64,000 bases of DNA. It comes from RUG11272 sp045226335. GTDB lineage: Bacteria; Bacillota; Clostridia; Christensenellales; Aristaeellaceae. Position 1 is the first letter of the stretch. Every line of letters starts with the position of its first letter. The stretch lies in NCBI GenBank assembly GCA_045226335.1, contig JBGVCH010000002.1, positions 3,241 through 67,240 on the forward strand, given 5' to 3'. A program made the position numbers and the translations under genes. Below are positions 1 through 8,344 of the stretch, one piece after another. The notes beneath the pieces are model-generated. The model was not told the origin of the DNA and did not search any database. It saw only the letters and a program-made list of their open reading frames with translations.

Positions 1-327
1 TACGGCGTGCAGATCCAGGGCGCCACGGAGGCCGTGCTGACCAACCTGGACGTGCTGGGCTACCTGCCGGACATCCCGGTGTGCGTGGCCTATGAAACCG
101 CCGAGGGCGAGCGGATCACCGACTTCCCCGCCACCCCCGTGCTGATGGGCTGCAAGCCGGTGTTCGAGAGGCTCCCCGGCTGGCTGTGCGACATCCGCGG
201 CATCCGGAATTACGCCGACCTGCCGGAGAACTGCCGCCGCTATGTGGACTTCATCGAGGCGCAGATCGGCACCCCCATCCGCCTGGTCTCCAACGGCCCC
301 AAGCGCGAGGAGATCCTCCGGCGCTGA
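1..327 (+). CDS. purA: Adenylosuccinate synthetase, C-terminal part
   Basis: The frame is open from base 1 and stops at 325-327, so only about the last 108 residues are present. They match the end of adenylosuccinate synthetase, which couples IMP to aspartate with GTP in the first committed step to AMP. Visible family signatures are LTNLDVLGYL, VCVAYE, KPVFERLPGW and the closing GTPIRLVSNGP stretch. hisH begins 17 bases after the stop, so the two are probably co-transcribed. The GTP-binding N-terminal half lies outside the window. The protein ends soon after the NGP motif, as expected for a complete C-terminus. Confidence 0.93.
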   Translation, partial: YGVQIQGATEAVLTNLDVLGYLPDIPVCVAYETAEGERITDFPATPVLMGCKPVFERLPGWLCDIRGIRNYADLPENCRRYVDFIEAQIGTPIRLVSNGPKREEILRR

Positions 328-344
328 ACAGGAAAGAGGAAGCT

Positions 345-941
345 ATGATCGCCATCATCGACTACGGCATGGGCAACCTGCGGAGCGTCCAGAAGGCGCT
401 GGAGTACCTGGGCCAGGACGCCCGGATCACCGACCGGCCGGAAACCATCCGGGAAGCAAGCCATGTGGTGCTGCCCGGGGTGGGCGCTTTTCAGGACGCC
501 ATCGAGCGCCTGCGCCGCAGCGGCCTGGACCGCGCCTTCACCGACGCCGCGAAGGCCGGGAAGCCGGTGCTGGGCATCTGCCTCGGCATGCAGCTGATGT
601 ATGAGGCCAGCGAGGAAAACGGGGTCTTTGAAGGCCTGGGTTTGCTGCCGGGCCGCGTCACCCTGCTGGACGCCCCGGGCCTGAAGGTGCCCCACATGGG
701 CTGGAACACCCTGGACACCCGCCCCTGCCCCCTCTTCGACGGGGATCAGCATCCCGCCGTCTATTTCGTCCACTCCTACTGCGCCCGGGACATCAGCGGG
801 GATACCGCCGCCGTCTGCACCTACGGGCAGCCCTTTACCGCGGCGGCCTGCCGGGGCAACATCCTGGCCACCCAGTTCCACCCGGAGAAGAGCGGCAACG
901 TGGGGCTGGAGATGCTCCGCCGGTTCGCCGCCATGGCGTGA
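345..941 (+). CDS. hisH: Imidazole glycerol phosphate synthase, glutaminase subunit HisH
   Basis: A 198-residue class I glutamine amidotransferase. It hydrolyses glutamine and channels ammonia to HisF for making IGP and AICAR in histidine synthesis. The nucleophile elbow GICLGMQLMYEAS carries the catalytic Cys, and the His/Glu pair lies in QFHPEKSG near the C-terminus. The N-terminal IIDYGMGNLRSV is typical of HisH. The ATG at 345 follows AGGAAAGAGG. An upstream in-frame extension has no family similarity and overlaps purA. hisF starts 15 bases downstream, so the partner subunits are produced together. Confidence 0.95.
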   Translation: MIAIIDYGMGNLRSVQKALEYLGQDARITDRPETIREASHVVLPGVGAFQDAIERLRRSGLDRAFTDAAKAGKPVLGICLGMQLMYEASEENGVFEGLGLLPGRVTLLDAPGLKVPHMGWNTLDTRPCPLFDGDQHPAVYFVHSYCARDISGDTAAVCTYGQPFTAAACRGNILATQFHPEKSGNVGLEMLRRFAAMA

Positions 942-956
942 AGGGAGGGACATTGA

Positions 957-1721
957 ATGCTGACCAAGCGCATCATCCCCTGCCTGGACATCCGGGACGG
1001 CCGGGTGGTCAAGGGCATACAGTTTCTGAACATCCGGGACGCCGGGGACCCCGTGGAAGCCGCCGTCCGCTATAACGAGGCCGGCGCGGACGAGCTGGTG
1101 CTGCTGGACATCAACGCCAGCCACGAGGGCCGCGGCACCATGCAGGACGTGGTGAGCCGGGTGGCCGAGCAGGTCTTCATCCCCTTCACCGTGGGCGGCG
1201 GCATCCGCAGCGTGGAGCAGATCCGCGGGCTGCTGTCCCTGGGCGCGGACAAGGTGTCCATCAACAGCCCGGCGGTGCGGAACCCGGACTTCATCACCGA
1301 GGCCGCCCTGCGCTACGGCAGCCAGTGCATCGTGCTGGCCATCGACGCCAAGGCCCGGCCCGGCGGCGGCTGGGAAGTCTACCTCAACGGCGGCCGGATC
1401 CCCACGGGCATCGACGCGGTACAGTGGGCCGTCGATGGTGTGCGCCGCGGCGCCGGGGAGATCCTGCTGACCAGCATGGACACCGACGGTGAGGGGGACG
1501 GCTTCGCCATGGAGCTGACCCGCACGGTGGCGGACGCCGTGCCGGTGCCGGTGATTGCCTCCGGCGGCGCCGGGAAGCGCGAGCACTTCCGGGACGTCCT
1601 CACCGAGGGCCACGCGGACGCCGCCCTGGCCGCCACCCTGTTCCACTTCGGGATCCTGCCGGTGCCGGAGCTGAAGCAATGGCTGGCCAGCGAGGGCGTG
1701 CCGGTGCGCCTGACCAGCTGA
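957..1721 (+). CDS. hisF: Imidazole glycerol phosphate synthase, cyclase subunit HisF
   Basis: A 254-residue (beta/alpha)8 barrel cyclase, the usual HisF length. It uses HisH-derived ammonia to convert PRFAR to imidazole glycerol phosphate and AICAR. The catalytic Asp residues are seen in IPCLDIRDGRVVKG near the start and in TSMDTDGEGDGF in the second half. The phosphate-binding loops FTVGGGIRS and IASGGAGK are intact. The ATG follows AGGGAGG. It sits between hisH and hisC, but hisA, which usually lies between hisH and hisF, is missing here. Confidence 0.96.
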   Translation: MLTKRIIPCLDIRDGRVVKGIQFLNIRDAGDPVEAAVRYNEAGADELVLLDINASHEGRGTMQDVVSRVAEQVFIPFTVGGGIRSVEQIRGLLSLGADKVSINSPAVRNPDFITEAALRYGSQCIVLAIDAKARPGGGWEVYLNGGRIPTGIDAVQWAVDGVRRGAGEILLTSMDTDGEGDGFAMELTRTVADAVPVPVIASGGAGKREHFRDVLTEGHADAALAATLFHFGILPVPELKQWLASEGVPVRLTS

Positions 1722-1735
1722 GAGGAGAGAAAGCC

Positions 1736-2794
1736 ATGGCCTACGAGAGCGCCCTCGCCCTGTCCCTCTCCCCCTACGTGGCGGGAGAGCAGCCGAAGGA
1801 CCAGACGTTCATCAAGCTGAACACCAACGAGAACCCCTATCCGCCGTCGCCGAAGGTGGCGGAAGCCCTGACCGGTCAGGCGGAAAGCCTGCGGCTGTAC
1901 CCGGACACGGAGGCCACCCGGCTGCGGGAAACCATCGCCCGGGTCAACAGTGTTGATCCGGAGAATGTGTTCTGCGGCAACGGCTCCGACGAGGTGCTGG
2001 CCTTCGCCTTCGCGGCCTTTTTCGCCGGGAAGGCCCTGGTGTCCGCGGACATCACCTACAGCTTTTATCCGGTGTATGCCAGCCTGTTCGGCGTGAATTA
2101 TACCGCCGTTCCCCTGCGGGAGGACTTCACCGTGGATCCCGACACGCTGATGCGGGGGGCCCCCATTGCCATCGCCAACCCCAACGCCCCCACGGGCATC
2201 ATGCTGCCCCTCGGCGAGATCGCCCGGATGGCGGCCCACTGCAGGGCAAACGACGCGGTACTGCTGGTGGACGAGGCCTATGCCGCCTTTGCCCCGGAGA
2301 ACGCCGTGCCGCTGCTGAAGGACCACGACAACCTGCTGATCACCCGCACCTTCTCCAAGAGCCACGCCCTGGCAGGGCTGCGGATGGGCTACGCGCTGGG
2401 TTCCGTGCGCCTCATCGACGCCCTGCGGCGGATCCGGGACTCCTTCAACAGTTATCCCACGGACCGCCTGGCCCAGGCCGCCGCGGAAGCCGCCATGGCT
2501 GACACGGCATACACCGCCCGGCGGACCGGGCAGATCGTCGAAACCCGGGACCGGTGCCGCGAAGCCCTGCTGAAGGCCGGCATCGAGGTCCTCCCCTCCG
2601 CCACCAACTTCCTGTTCGTGAAGGCCGACGAAACCGACGCCGCTCCCGTCCAGCGGGCCCTGCGGAGCGAAGGCATCCTGGTGCGCCACTTCACCGCCCC
2701 CCGCCTGAAGCCCTGGCTCCGGGTCACCATCGGCACGGCGGAGGACATGGAAAAAGTCACTAAAGCCCTGATCCGCCTGATCCACAAACCCTGA
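1736..2794 (+). CDS. hisC: Histidinol-phosphate aminotransferase
   Basis: A 352-residue fold-type I PLP aminotransferase. It transfers an amino group from glutamate to imidazole acetol phosphate in histidine synthesis. The PLP lysine is in RTFSKSHALAGLRMGY; NPNAPTG and LVDEAYAAF are the substrate and cofactor loops, and the Arg that binds substrate carboxylate is in WLRVTIGT near the end. The ATG at 1736 follows AGAGGAGAG. Longer in-frame starts run back into hisF. HisC paralogues can use other substrates, but the position after hisHF supports histidinol phosphate. Confidence 0.93.
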   Translation: MAYESALALSLSPYVAGEQPKDQTFIKLNTNENPYPPSPKVAEALTGQAESLRLYPDTEATRLRETIARVNSVDPENVFCGNGSDEVLAFAFAAFFAGKALVSADITYSFYPVYASLFGVNYTAVPLREDFTVDPDTLMRGAPIAIANPNAPTGIMLPLGEIARMAAHCRANDAVLLVDEAYAAFAPENAVPLLKDHDNLLITRTFSKSHALAGLRMGYALGSVRLIDALRRIRDSFNSYPTDRLAQAAAEAAMADTAYTARRTGQIVETRDRCREALLKAGIEVLPSATNFLFVKADETDAAPVQRALRSEGILVRHFTAPRLKPWLRVTIGTAEDMEKVTKALIRLIHKP

Positions 2795-2833
2795 TCCCGA
2801 ATTCCGAATTGAATTGAAAGGAGGCTGCCCCCG

Positions 2834-5800
2834 ATGGCATTCACCCATCTCCATCTGCACACCGAGTACAGCCTCCTGGACGGCGCCTGCCGCATCCCGC
2901 GGCTGGTGGAGCGGCTGAAGGCCCTGGGCATGGACAGCTGCGCCATCACGGACCACGGCGTGCTGTACGGGGCCATCGACTTCTACGAGGCCATGAAGAA
3001 CGCCGGCCTGAAGCCCATCATCGGCTGCGAGGCCTATGTGTGCAGGGACCACCTGGACCGCAGCAACGCGGGCCGGGAGATGAGCCACCTCATCCTCCTC
3101 TGCGAGAACGAGACAGGCTGGCGCAACCTGTGCTGGCTGGACAGCGAGGCCTTCGTCAACGGCTACTACTACCGGCCCCGGATGGACTATCAGATGCTCC
3201 GGGAGCACCACGAGGGCCTCATCGCCCTGTCCGCCTGCCTGTCCGGCGACCTGCCCAAGCTGCTGCTGGCGGGCCGCTACGAGGACGCGGCGGACCACGT
3301 GCGGATGATGCGGGACATCTTCGGCCCGGATCACTACTACATCGAGCTGATGGACCACGGCATCCGGGAGGAGAAAACCGTCCTCCCCCGCCTCATCAGC
3401 CTGGCCCGGGAAATGAACGTCCCCATGGTGGCCACCAACGACTGCCACTACCTGCTGGAGGAGGACGCCCCGGCCCAGGAAGTCCTCATGTGCATCCAGA
3501 CCGGCAAAACCCTCGACGACCCTTCCCACATGCGGCACGAGACCACCAAGCTCTACGTCCGCAGCGAGGCGGAGATGCAGGCCCTGTTCCACGCCATCCC
3601 CGAGGCCATCGAGAACACCCGTGTCATCGCGGATCGCTGCAACCTGGAGTTCACCTTCGGCGAGCGGAAGATCCCCGTGTACCCGGTGGAAACCGGTGAG
3701 ACCAGTCTGGAAATGCTGACCCGCCTGTGCAGCGAGGGCATCCGGCGGCTGTACCCGGAGGCCAAGGAGGGCGACGAGCCCTGGCAGCGCCTGCGGTACG
3801 AGCTGGACACCATCCGGGGCATGGGCTTCGTCGATTACTTCCTCATCGTCTGGGATTTCATCAACTACGCCCGGTCCAACGGCATCATGGTGGGCCCGGG
3901 CCGGGGCAGCGCCGCCGGCTCCATCGTCTCCTACTCCCTGGGCATCACCTCCCTGGACCCCCTGAAATACCAGCTGCTCTTCGAACGCTTCCTGAACCCG
4001 GAGCGGGTGTCCATGCCGGATATCGACGTGGACTTCTGCTACGAGCGGCGGCAGGAGGTCATCGACTATGTGGTGCGCAAGTACGGCGCGGACCATGTGA
4101 GCCAGATCATCACCTTCGGCACCATGGCCGCCCGGGCCGTGGTCCGGGACGTGGGCCGGGTGCTGGGCCTGAGTTATCAGGACACGGACACTGTGGCGAA
4201 GGCCGTGCCCTTCGAGCTGGGCATCACCCTGGAGCAGGCCCTGAAACTGAGCCCCCAGCTCCACACCATGGACGCGGAGGACCCCAATGTCCACCGCCTG
4301 CTGCAGATGGCCATGACCCTGGAGGGCATGCCCCGCAACGCCTCCACCCACGCCGCCGGCGTGCTGATCACAGACCGGCCCGTGACGGACTACGTGCCCC
4401 TGCAGCGCAACGACGACGTGATCACCACCCAGTTCGCCAAGGACACCATCGAGCACCTGGGCCTGCTGAAGATGGACTTTCTGGGGCTCCGGACCCTGAC
4501 GGTGATCCGGGACGCCCTGGACATGATGCGGGAAGTCTCCGGCGTGGACATGAAGCCCGAGGACATCCCCCTGGATGACCCCGCCGTCTACGAGATGATC
4601 TCCGCCGGAGACACCGACGGCGTGTTCCAGCTGGAGGGCAGCGGCATGCGGTCCTTCCTGATGCAGATGAAGCCCGGCAATTTCGAGGACATCATCGCCG
4701 CCATCTCCCTGTACCGCCCGGGACCCATGGAGTCCATTCCCCGCTACATCGCCGGCAAGCAGAACGCCGCCAGCGTTACCTACTCCACCGAAAAGCTGCG
4801 GCCCATCCTGGACGTCACCTACGGCTGCATGGTGTACCAGGAGCAGGTGATGCAGATCGTCCGGGACCTGGCCGGGTATTCCTACGGCCGGTCGGACCTG
4901 GTGCGCCGGGCCATGGCCAAGAAGAAGCACAAGGTCATGGAGGAGGAGCGGCAGAACTTCGTCTACGGCCAGACGGACAAGGACGGCACCATTGTGATCC
5001 CCGGCTGCGTCCGCAACGGTGTGCCGGAGGACGTGGCCAACCAGATCTACGACGAGATGATCTCCTTCGCCTCCTACGCCTTCAACAAGTCCCACGCCGC
5101 GGCCTACGCCGTGGTGGCCGCCCAGACCGGCTGGCTCAAGCGCTGGCATCCGGCGGAGTTCATGGCCGCCATCATCAACAGCGTCTACGGCAACGCCGGC
5201 AAGGTCTCCGTGTACATCCAGTACTGCCGGGCCCACGGCATCCCGGTGCTGCCCCCGGACATCAACCGCTCCGGCTGGAAGTTCTCCGTGGAGAAGCAGG
5301 CGGACGGCACCCCGGCCATCATCTTCGGTCTCGGCGCGGTGAAAACCGTGGGTGAAGGTGCGGTGGAGGCCATCGTGCGGGAGCGGGCGAAAAAAGGCCC
5401 CTACAAGGACATCTTCGACTTCTGCGCCCGGATCGACCCCTCCGTCTGCGGCAAGCGGGTGGTGGAGAGCCTCATCAAGGCCGGCGCTTTCGACGGCTTC
5501 GGTGCCACCCGGCCGGCCCAGCTGGCGGTGTTCGAGAGCGAACTGGACGCCAACGCCAGGCAGCGAAAATCCAACGTGGACGGCCAGCTTTCTCTCTTTG
5601 ATCTGGGCGGGGGCGGGGACGCCATCAGTCTGGAAACGCCCCACACCTACCCCGATCTGCCGGATTACACCACCCGCTACCGCCTGGCCCAGGAGAAGGA
5701 AATGACCGGCGTCTACATCACCGGCCACCCGCTGGACGACTTCCGGGACCTGCTGAGCACCCTGCCCTTCTCCACCGCGGACCTGGAGGACCTGGACGCG

Positions 5801-6400
5801 CGAGCCGACGGCGGCATGAGCCTGGACGGCTTTCAGGTGGACATGGGCGGCATCCTGACGGAGGTCAAGGGCAAGGCCACCAAGAAGGGCGCCTACATGG
5901 GCTTCCTCACCCTGGAGGATCTCTCCGGCCAGATCGAGTGTCTGGTCTTCCCCAAGGTCTTCGAGAAGTACCAGGGCCTGCTCAGCGTGGACGACGTGGC
6001 GGTGCTCTCCGGCAAGCTCTCCATCCGGGAGGAGGAGAGCCCCAAGCTGCTGGTGGACCGGGTGACCCCCATCGACCTGTGGGCCAAGGAGCAGCAGGAG
6101 CTGAAGACCAGGCAGCAGCCCGCCAAACCCGCCGCCCCCGTCATGAGCGACGCCCAGCTGGCCAGCATCAGTCCGAAAAAGGTGTATGTGCGCCTCCCCC
6201 GGGAGATGCTCACCGCCTGCACGGACCTGCTGCAGGCCTTCCCCGGCGCGGTGCCGGTCTATCTGCACATCCCCGCGGAGAAGATCACCCTGCTGGTGCC
6301 GCTGATGCAGTGGTGCGACGGCGGCGACAGCTGTCTGCGGGCGCTGGCGTCGGTCTTCGGGCAGGAGAATGTGAAGCTGGTGGAAAGCCGCGGCAAGTAA
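2834..6400 (+). CDS. dnaE: DNA polymerase III alpha subunit (DnaE type)
   Basis: A 1188-residue C-family replicative polymerase. The N-terminal PHP domain begins FTHLHLHTEYSLLDG and includes AITDHGVLYG. The palm follows, with GPGRGSAAGSIVSYSLGIT and the catalytic PDIDVDF aspartates. The finger region contains VYQEQVMQI. The C-terminal third has the helix-hairpin-helix/OB region (GVYITGHPLDDF; FLTLEDLSGQIECLVFP). There is no internal 3'-5' exonuclease insertion, so this is DnaE and not PolC. AAGGAGG precedes the ATG. The hisC-dnaE gap is only 39 bases. A frame opposite this gene is open over a long distance but reads as a GC-rich shadow. Confidence 0.97.
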   Translation: MAFTHLHLHTEYSLLDGACRIPRLVERLKALGMDSCAITDHGVLYGAIDFYEAMKNAGLKPIIGCEAYVCRDHLDRSNAGREMSHLILLCENETGWRNLCWLDSEAFVNGYYYRPRMDYQMLREHHEGLIALSACLSGDLPKLLLAGRYEDAADHVRMMRDIFGPDHYYIELMDHGIREEKTVLPRLISLAREMNVPMVATNDCHYLLEEDAPAQEVLMCIQTGKTLDDPSHMRHETTKLYVRSEAEMQALFHAIPEAIENTRVIADRCNLEFTFGERKIPVYPVETGETSLEMLTRLCSEGIRRLYPEAKEGDEPWQRLRYELDTIRGMGFVDYFLIVWDFINYARSNGIMVGPGRGSAAGSIVSYSLGITSLDPLKYQLLFERFLNPERVSMPDIDVDFCYERRQEVIDYVVRKYGADHVSQIITFGTMAARAVVRDVGRVLGLSYQDTDTVAKAVPFELGITLEQALKLSPQLHTMDAEDPNVHRLLQMAMTLEGMPRNASTHAAGVLITDRPVTDYVPLQRNDDVITTQFAKDTIEHLGLLKMDFLGLRTLTVIRDALDMMREVSGVDMKPEDIPLDDPAVYEMISAGDTDGVFQLEGSGMRSFLMQMKPGNFEDIIAAISLYRPGPMESIPRYIAGKQNAASVTYSTEKLRPILDVTYGCMVYQEQVMQIVRDLAGYSYGRSDLVRRAMAKKKHKVMEEERQNFVYGQTDKDGTIVIPGCVRNGVPEDVANQIYDEMISFASYAFNKSHAAAYAVVAAQTGWLKRWHPAEFMAAIINSVYGNAGKVSVYIQYCRAHGIPVLPPDINRSGWKFSVEKQADGTPAIIFGLGAVKTVGEGAVEAIVRERAKKGPYKDIFDFCARIDPSVCGKRVVESLIKAGAFDGFGATRPAQLAVFESELDANARQRKSNVDGQLSLFDLGGGGDAISLETPHTYPDLPDYTTRYRLAQEKEMTGVYITGHPLDDFRDLLSTLPFSTADLEDLDARADGGMSLDGFQVDMGGILTEVKGKATKKGAYMGFLTLEDLSGQIECLVFPKVFEKYQGLLSVDDVAVLSGKLSIREEESPKLLVDRVTPIDLWAKEQQELKTRQQPAKPAAPVMSDAQLASISPKKVYVRLPREMLTACTDLLQAFPGAVPVYLHIPAEKITLLVPLMQWCDGGDSCLRALASVFGQENVKLVESRGK

Positions 6401-6423
6401 CCGAACAAGAGGTTCACACATTG

Positions 6424-7071
6424 ATGGAAGAAGCGAAAAAACCGCTGATCATCTTTGACTGGGACGGCACCCTGGCCGACAGCATGGACATGTGTGTGGC
6501 CGGGATCGAGGGGGCCCTGGCGCGGATGGGCCTGCCCCCGGCGCCCCGGGAGCGGATGATGGCCTGCAACGGCCCGCCCTACGAGGAATCCGCGGCCATC
6601 CTGGGCATCGATCCGGCGAGGCGGGAGGAGTTCCTGCGCCTGCGCACCGAATGTGAGGACGCGGCCATCTACACCCATCAAAAGCTCTTCCCCGGCATCC
6701 GGGACATGCTGGCGGCGCTCGTGGGAAAAGCCGCCCTCGCCATCGCCTCCTACGGCCGGCCCAAGTATGTGAACACGTCCCTGGCGGTGCTGGGCCTGGA
6801 GGGTGTCTTCACGGCAGTCCAGGGCCGCATGCCCGGCAAGGTCAAGGCGGACGTGATCCGCGCGCTCCTGGACCGCATCCCCCACACCGGCGCCTGCGTG
6901 GTGGGCGACGCCCTGGGAGACCTGCGGGCCGCCCACGCCTGCGGCCTTCCGGCGCTGTTCGTGAGTTACGGGTATCACGGGGCGGAGGACTGGCGGGAGG
7001 CGGACGCCATCGCGGAGACGCCGGCGGAGATCCCGATAGCACTGACAAATCTTATTTCGGTCGAATTTTGA
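6424..7071 (+). CDS. HAD-superfamily hydrolase, phosphoglycolate phosphatase-like
   Basis: A 215-residue haloacid dehalogenase-type phosphatase. Motif I is DWDGTLADS, giving the nucleophile Asp and acid/base Asp. Motif II lies in ALAIASYGRP, the motif III Lys is near PGKVKADV, and motif IV is CVVGDALGDLRAA. A helical cap follows motif I, as in the Gph/PpaX group. The substrate cannot be read from sequence; phosphoglycolate, pyrophosphate or a sugar phosphate are all possible. It lies 23 bases after dnaE and 22 before the next gene, so it is likely part of the same transcript. Confidence 0.8.
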   Translation: MEEAKKPLIIFDWDGTLADSMDMCVAGIEGALARMGLPPAPRERMMACNGPPYEESAAILGIDPARREEFLRLRTECEDAAIYTHQKLFPGIRDMLAALVGKAALAIASYGRPKYVNTSLAVLGLEGVFTAVQGRMPGKVKADVIRALLDRIPHTGACVVGDALGDLRAAHACGLPALFVSYGYHGAEDWREADAIAETPAEIPIALTNLISVEF

Positions 7072-7093
7072 CAACAGCAGGGAGGCCACAGTC

Positions 7094-7840
7094 ATGTCAG
7101 CAGAATCCAAAAACAAGGAAGAACAGCGCCGGGAGCTAAACGGCGTGGAGTACTTCGACCGGGGCGTCATCGAGGGCCGGGACGGCATGAAGTACAGCCG
7201 CTTCGCCATCCACACCCACTTCATCGAAGTCGGGGAAGACCAGGCGGAGCTGGTGAAGCGCTACGTGCTGCCGCTGTACCAGAAGGGGGACGTGCTGTCC
7301 TTCGGCGCCAAGGTCATGGCCATGTGCACGAAGAACGTGGTCACCAAGGACAGCGTAAAGCCCGGTTTCTGGGCGAAAGCGCTCTCGAAGCGCGCCTCGG
7401 AGACCGTGGCCGGCGTGGGCGTCCACGAGCCCTACAAGATGCAGCTGGCCATCAACATGGTGGGCCTGCCCAAAGTGCTCTGGGCCTCCTTCGCCTCCGC
7501 GGTGACGAAGCCCTTCGGCAAGAAGGGCGTGTTCTGGAAGATCGTGGGGCCTGAAGTGGCGGGCATCGACGGCTTCTACTACCGCTCCTCCTTCGACCGC
7601 TACAAGGAGCTGGCCCTGATCAACAACGACAACCCGGTGGAGCTCTGCGACGGCATCGAGAAGGCCACCGGCGTGCCCGTGGTGCTGATGGACGCCAACG
7701 ACATCGACCAGAACCAGCTGGGCAAGGGGACCAACTTCCCCCTGACGGACGACCAGATCCAGGACGCCATGAAGGACAATCCCTCCGGCCAGGGCGGCGA
7801 GCTGACGCCCTTCATCCTGATCCGGCCCATCCGGGGGTGA
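7094..7840 (+). CDS. CofE-like (F420-0:gamma-glutamyl ligase family) protein
   Basis: A 248-residue protein that resembles the F420_ligase (CofE/FbiB) fold. Visible family features are KPGFWAKALSK, MQLAINMVGLPKVL, the TKPFGKKGVFW run, AGIDGFYY, PVVLMDANDID and the closing AMKDNPSGQG. In archaea and actinobacteria this family adds glutamate to coenzyme F420-0. No other F420 gene is present in the window, so the substrate in this organism is unknown and the family name should not be read as evidence of F420. AGGGAGG precedes the ATG, and ybaK starts 4 bases after the stop. Confidence 0.72.
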   Translation: MSAESKNKEEQRRELNGVEYFDRGVIEGRDGMKYSRFAIHTHFIEVGEDQAELVKRYVLPLYQKGDVLSFGAKVMAMCTKNVVTKDSVKPGFWAKALSKRASETVAGVGVHEPYKMQLAINMVGLPKVLWASFASAVTKPFGKKGVFWKIVGPEVAGIDGFYYRSSFDRYKELALINNDNPVELCDGIEKATGVPVVLMDANDIDQNQLGKGTNFPLTDDQIQDAMKDNPSGQGGELTPFILIRPIRG

Positions 7841-7844
7841 GCCC

Positions 7845-8327
7845 ATGGCCAAAGCGATCAAGACCAACGTGCTGCGCCATCTGGACGCGGCGGGGATCCC
7901 CTATGAGACCCGGGAGTACGCCGTCACGGACGACAGCTTCGACGGCAAGCTGGTGGCGGGAAAGACCGGGCTGGACCCGGCCATGGTCTACAAAACCCTG
8001 GTGCTCACCGGGGACAAAAACAGCCATCTGGTGTGCGTGATCCCGGTGGAGGACGAGCTGGACCTGAAGGCGGTGGCCCGGGCCGCGGGACAGAAGAGCG
8101 TGGCCATGCTCCATCAGAAGGACCTGCTGCCCCTCACCGGCTATCAGCGGGGCGGCTGCAGCCCCATCGGCATGAAGAAACCCTTCCCCACCTTCATCGA
8201 TCAGCGGGCGGCCGTGCTGGAGAAGATCAGCGTTTCCGCCGGTGTCCGGGGCTGCCAGGTGATCCTGTCCCCGGCGGATCTGATCCGGGAGACCGACGCC
8301 GTGCTGGCGGAACTGTGCAGGGCATGA
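7845..8327 (+). CDS. ybaK: YbaK/EbsC-type Cys-tRNA(Pro) deacylase
   Basis: A 160-residue YbaK-family protein, full length for the family. YbaK hydrolyses Cys-tRNA(Pro) made in error by prolyl-tRNA synthetase. Conserved elements are VYKTLVL, the substrate-site Lys/Asp region VCVIPVEDELDLKAVA, GYQRGGCSPIG and FIDQ. It begins 4 bases after the CofE-like gene and is followed 17 bases later by glf, so it belongs to the same directon. The specificity (Cys-Pro against other mischarged tRNAs) is inferred from the family. Confidence 0.88.
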   Translation: MAKAIKTNVLRHLDAAGIPYETREYAVTDDSFDGKLVAGKTGLDPAMVYKTLVLTGDKNSHLVCVIPVEDELDLKAVARAAGQKSVAMLHQKDLLPLTGYQRGGCSPIGMKKPFPTFIDQRAAVLEKISVSAGVRGCQVILSPADLIRETDAVLAELCRA

Positions 8328-8344
8328 GCCCGGGAGGCAAAGCC

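Noticed and set aside
1379..6421. Very long open frame on the minus strand opposite hisC and dnaE
   Set aside because: It is rich in H, G, Q and V in the way GC-rich antisense shadows are, has no recognisable domain or RBS, and the plus-strand genes are certain.
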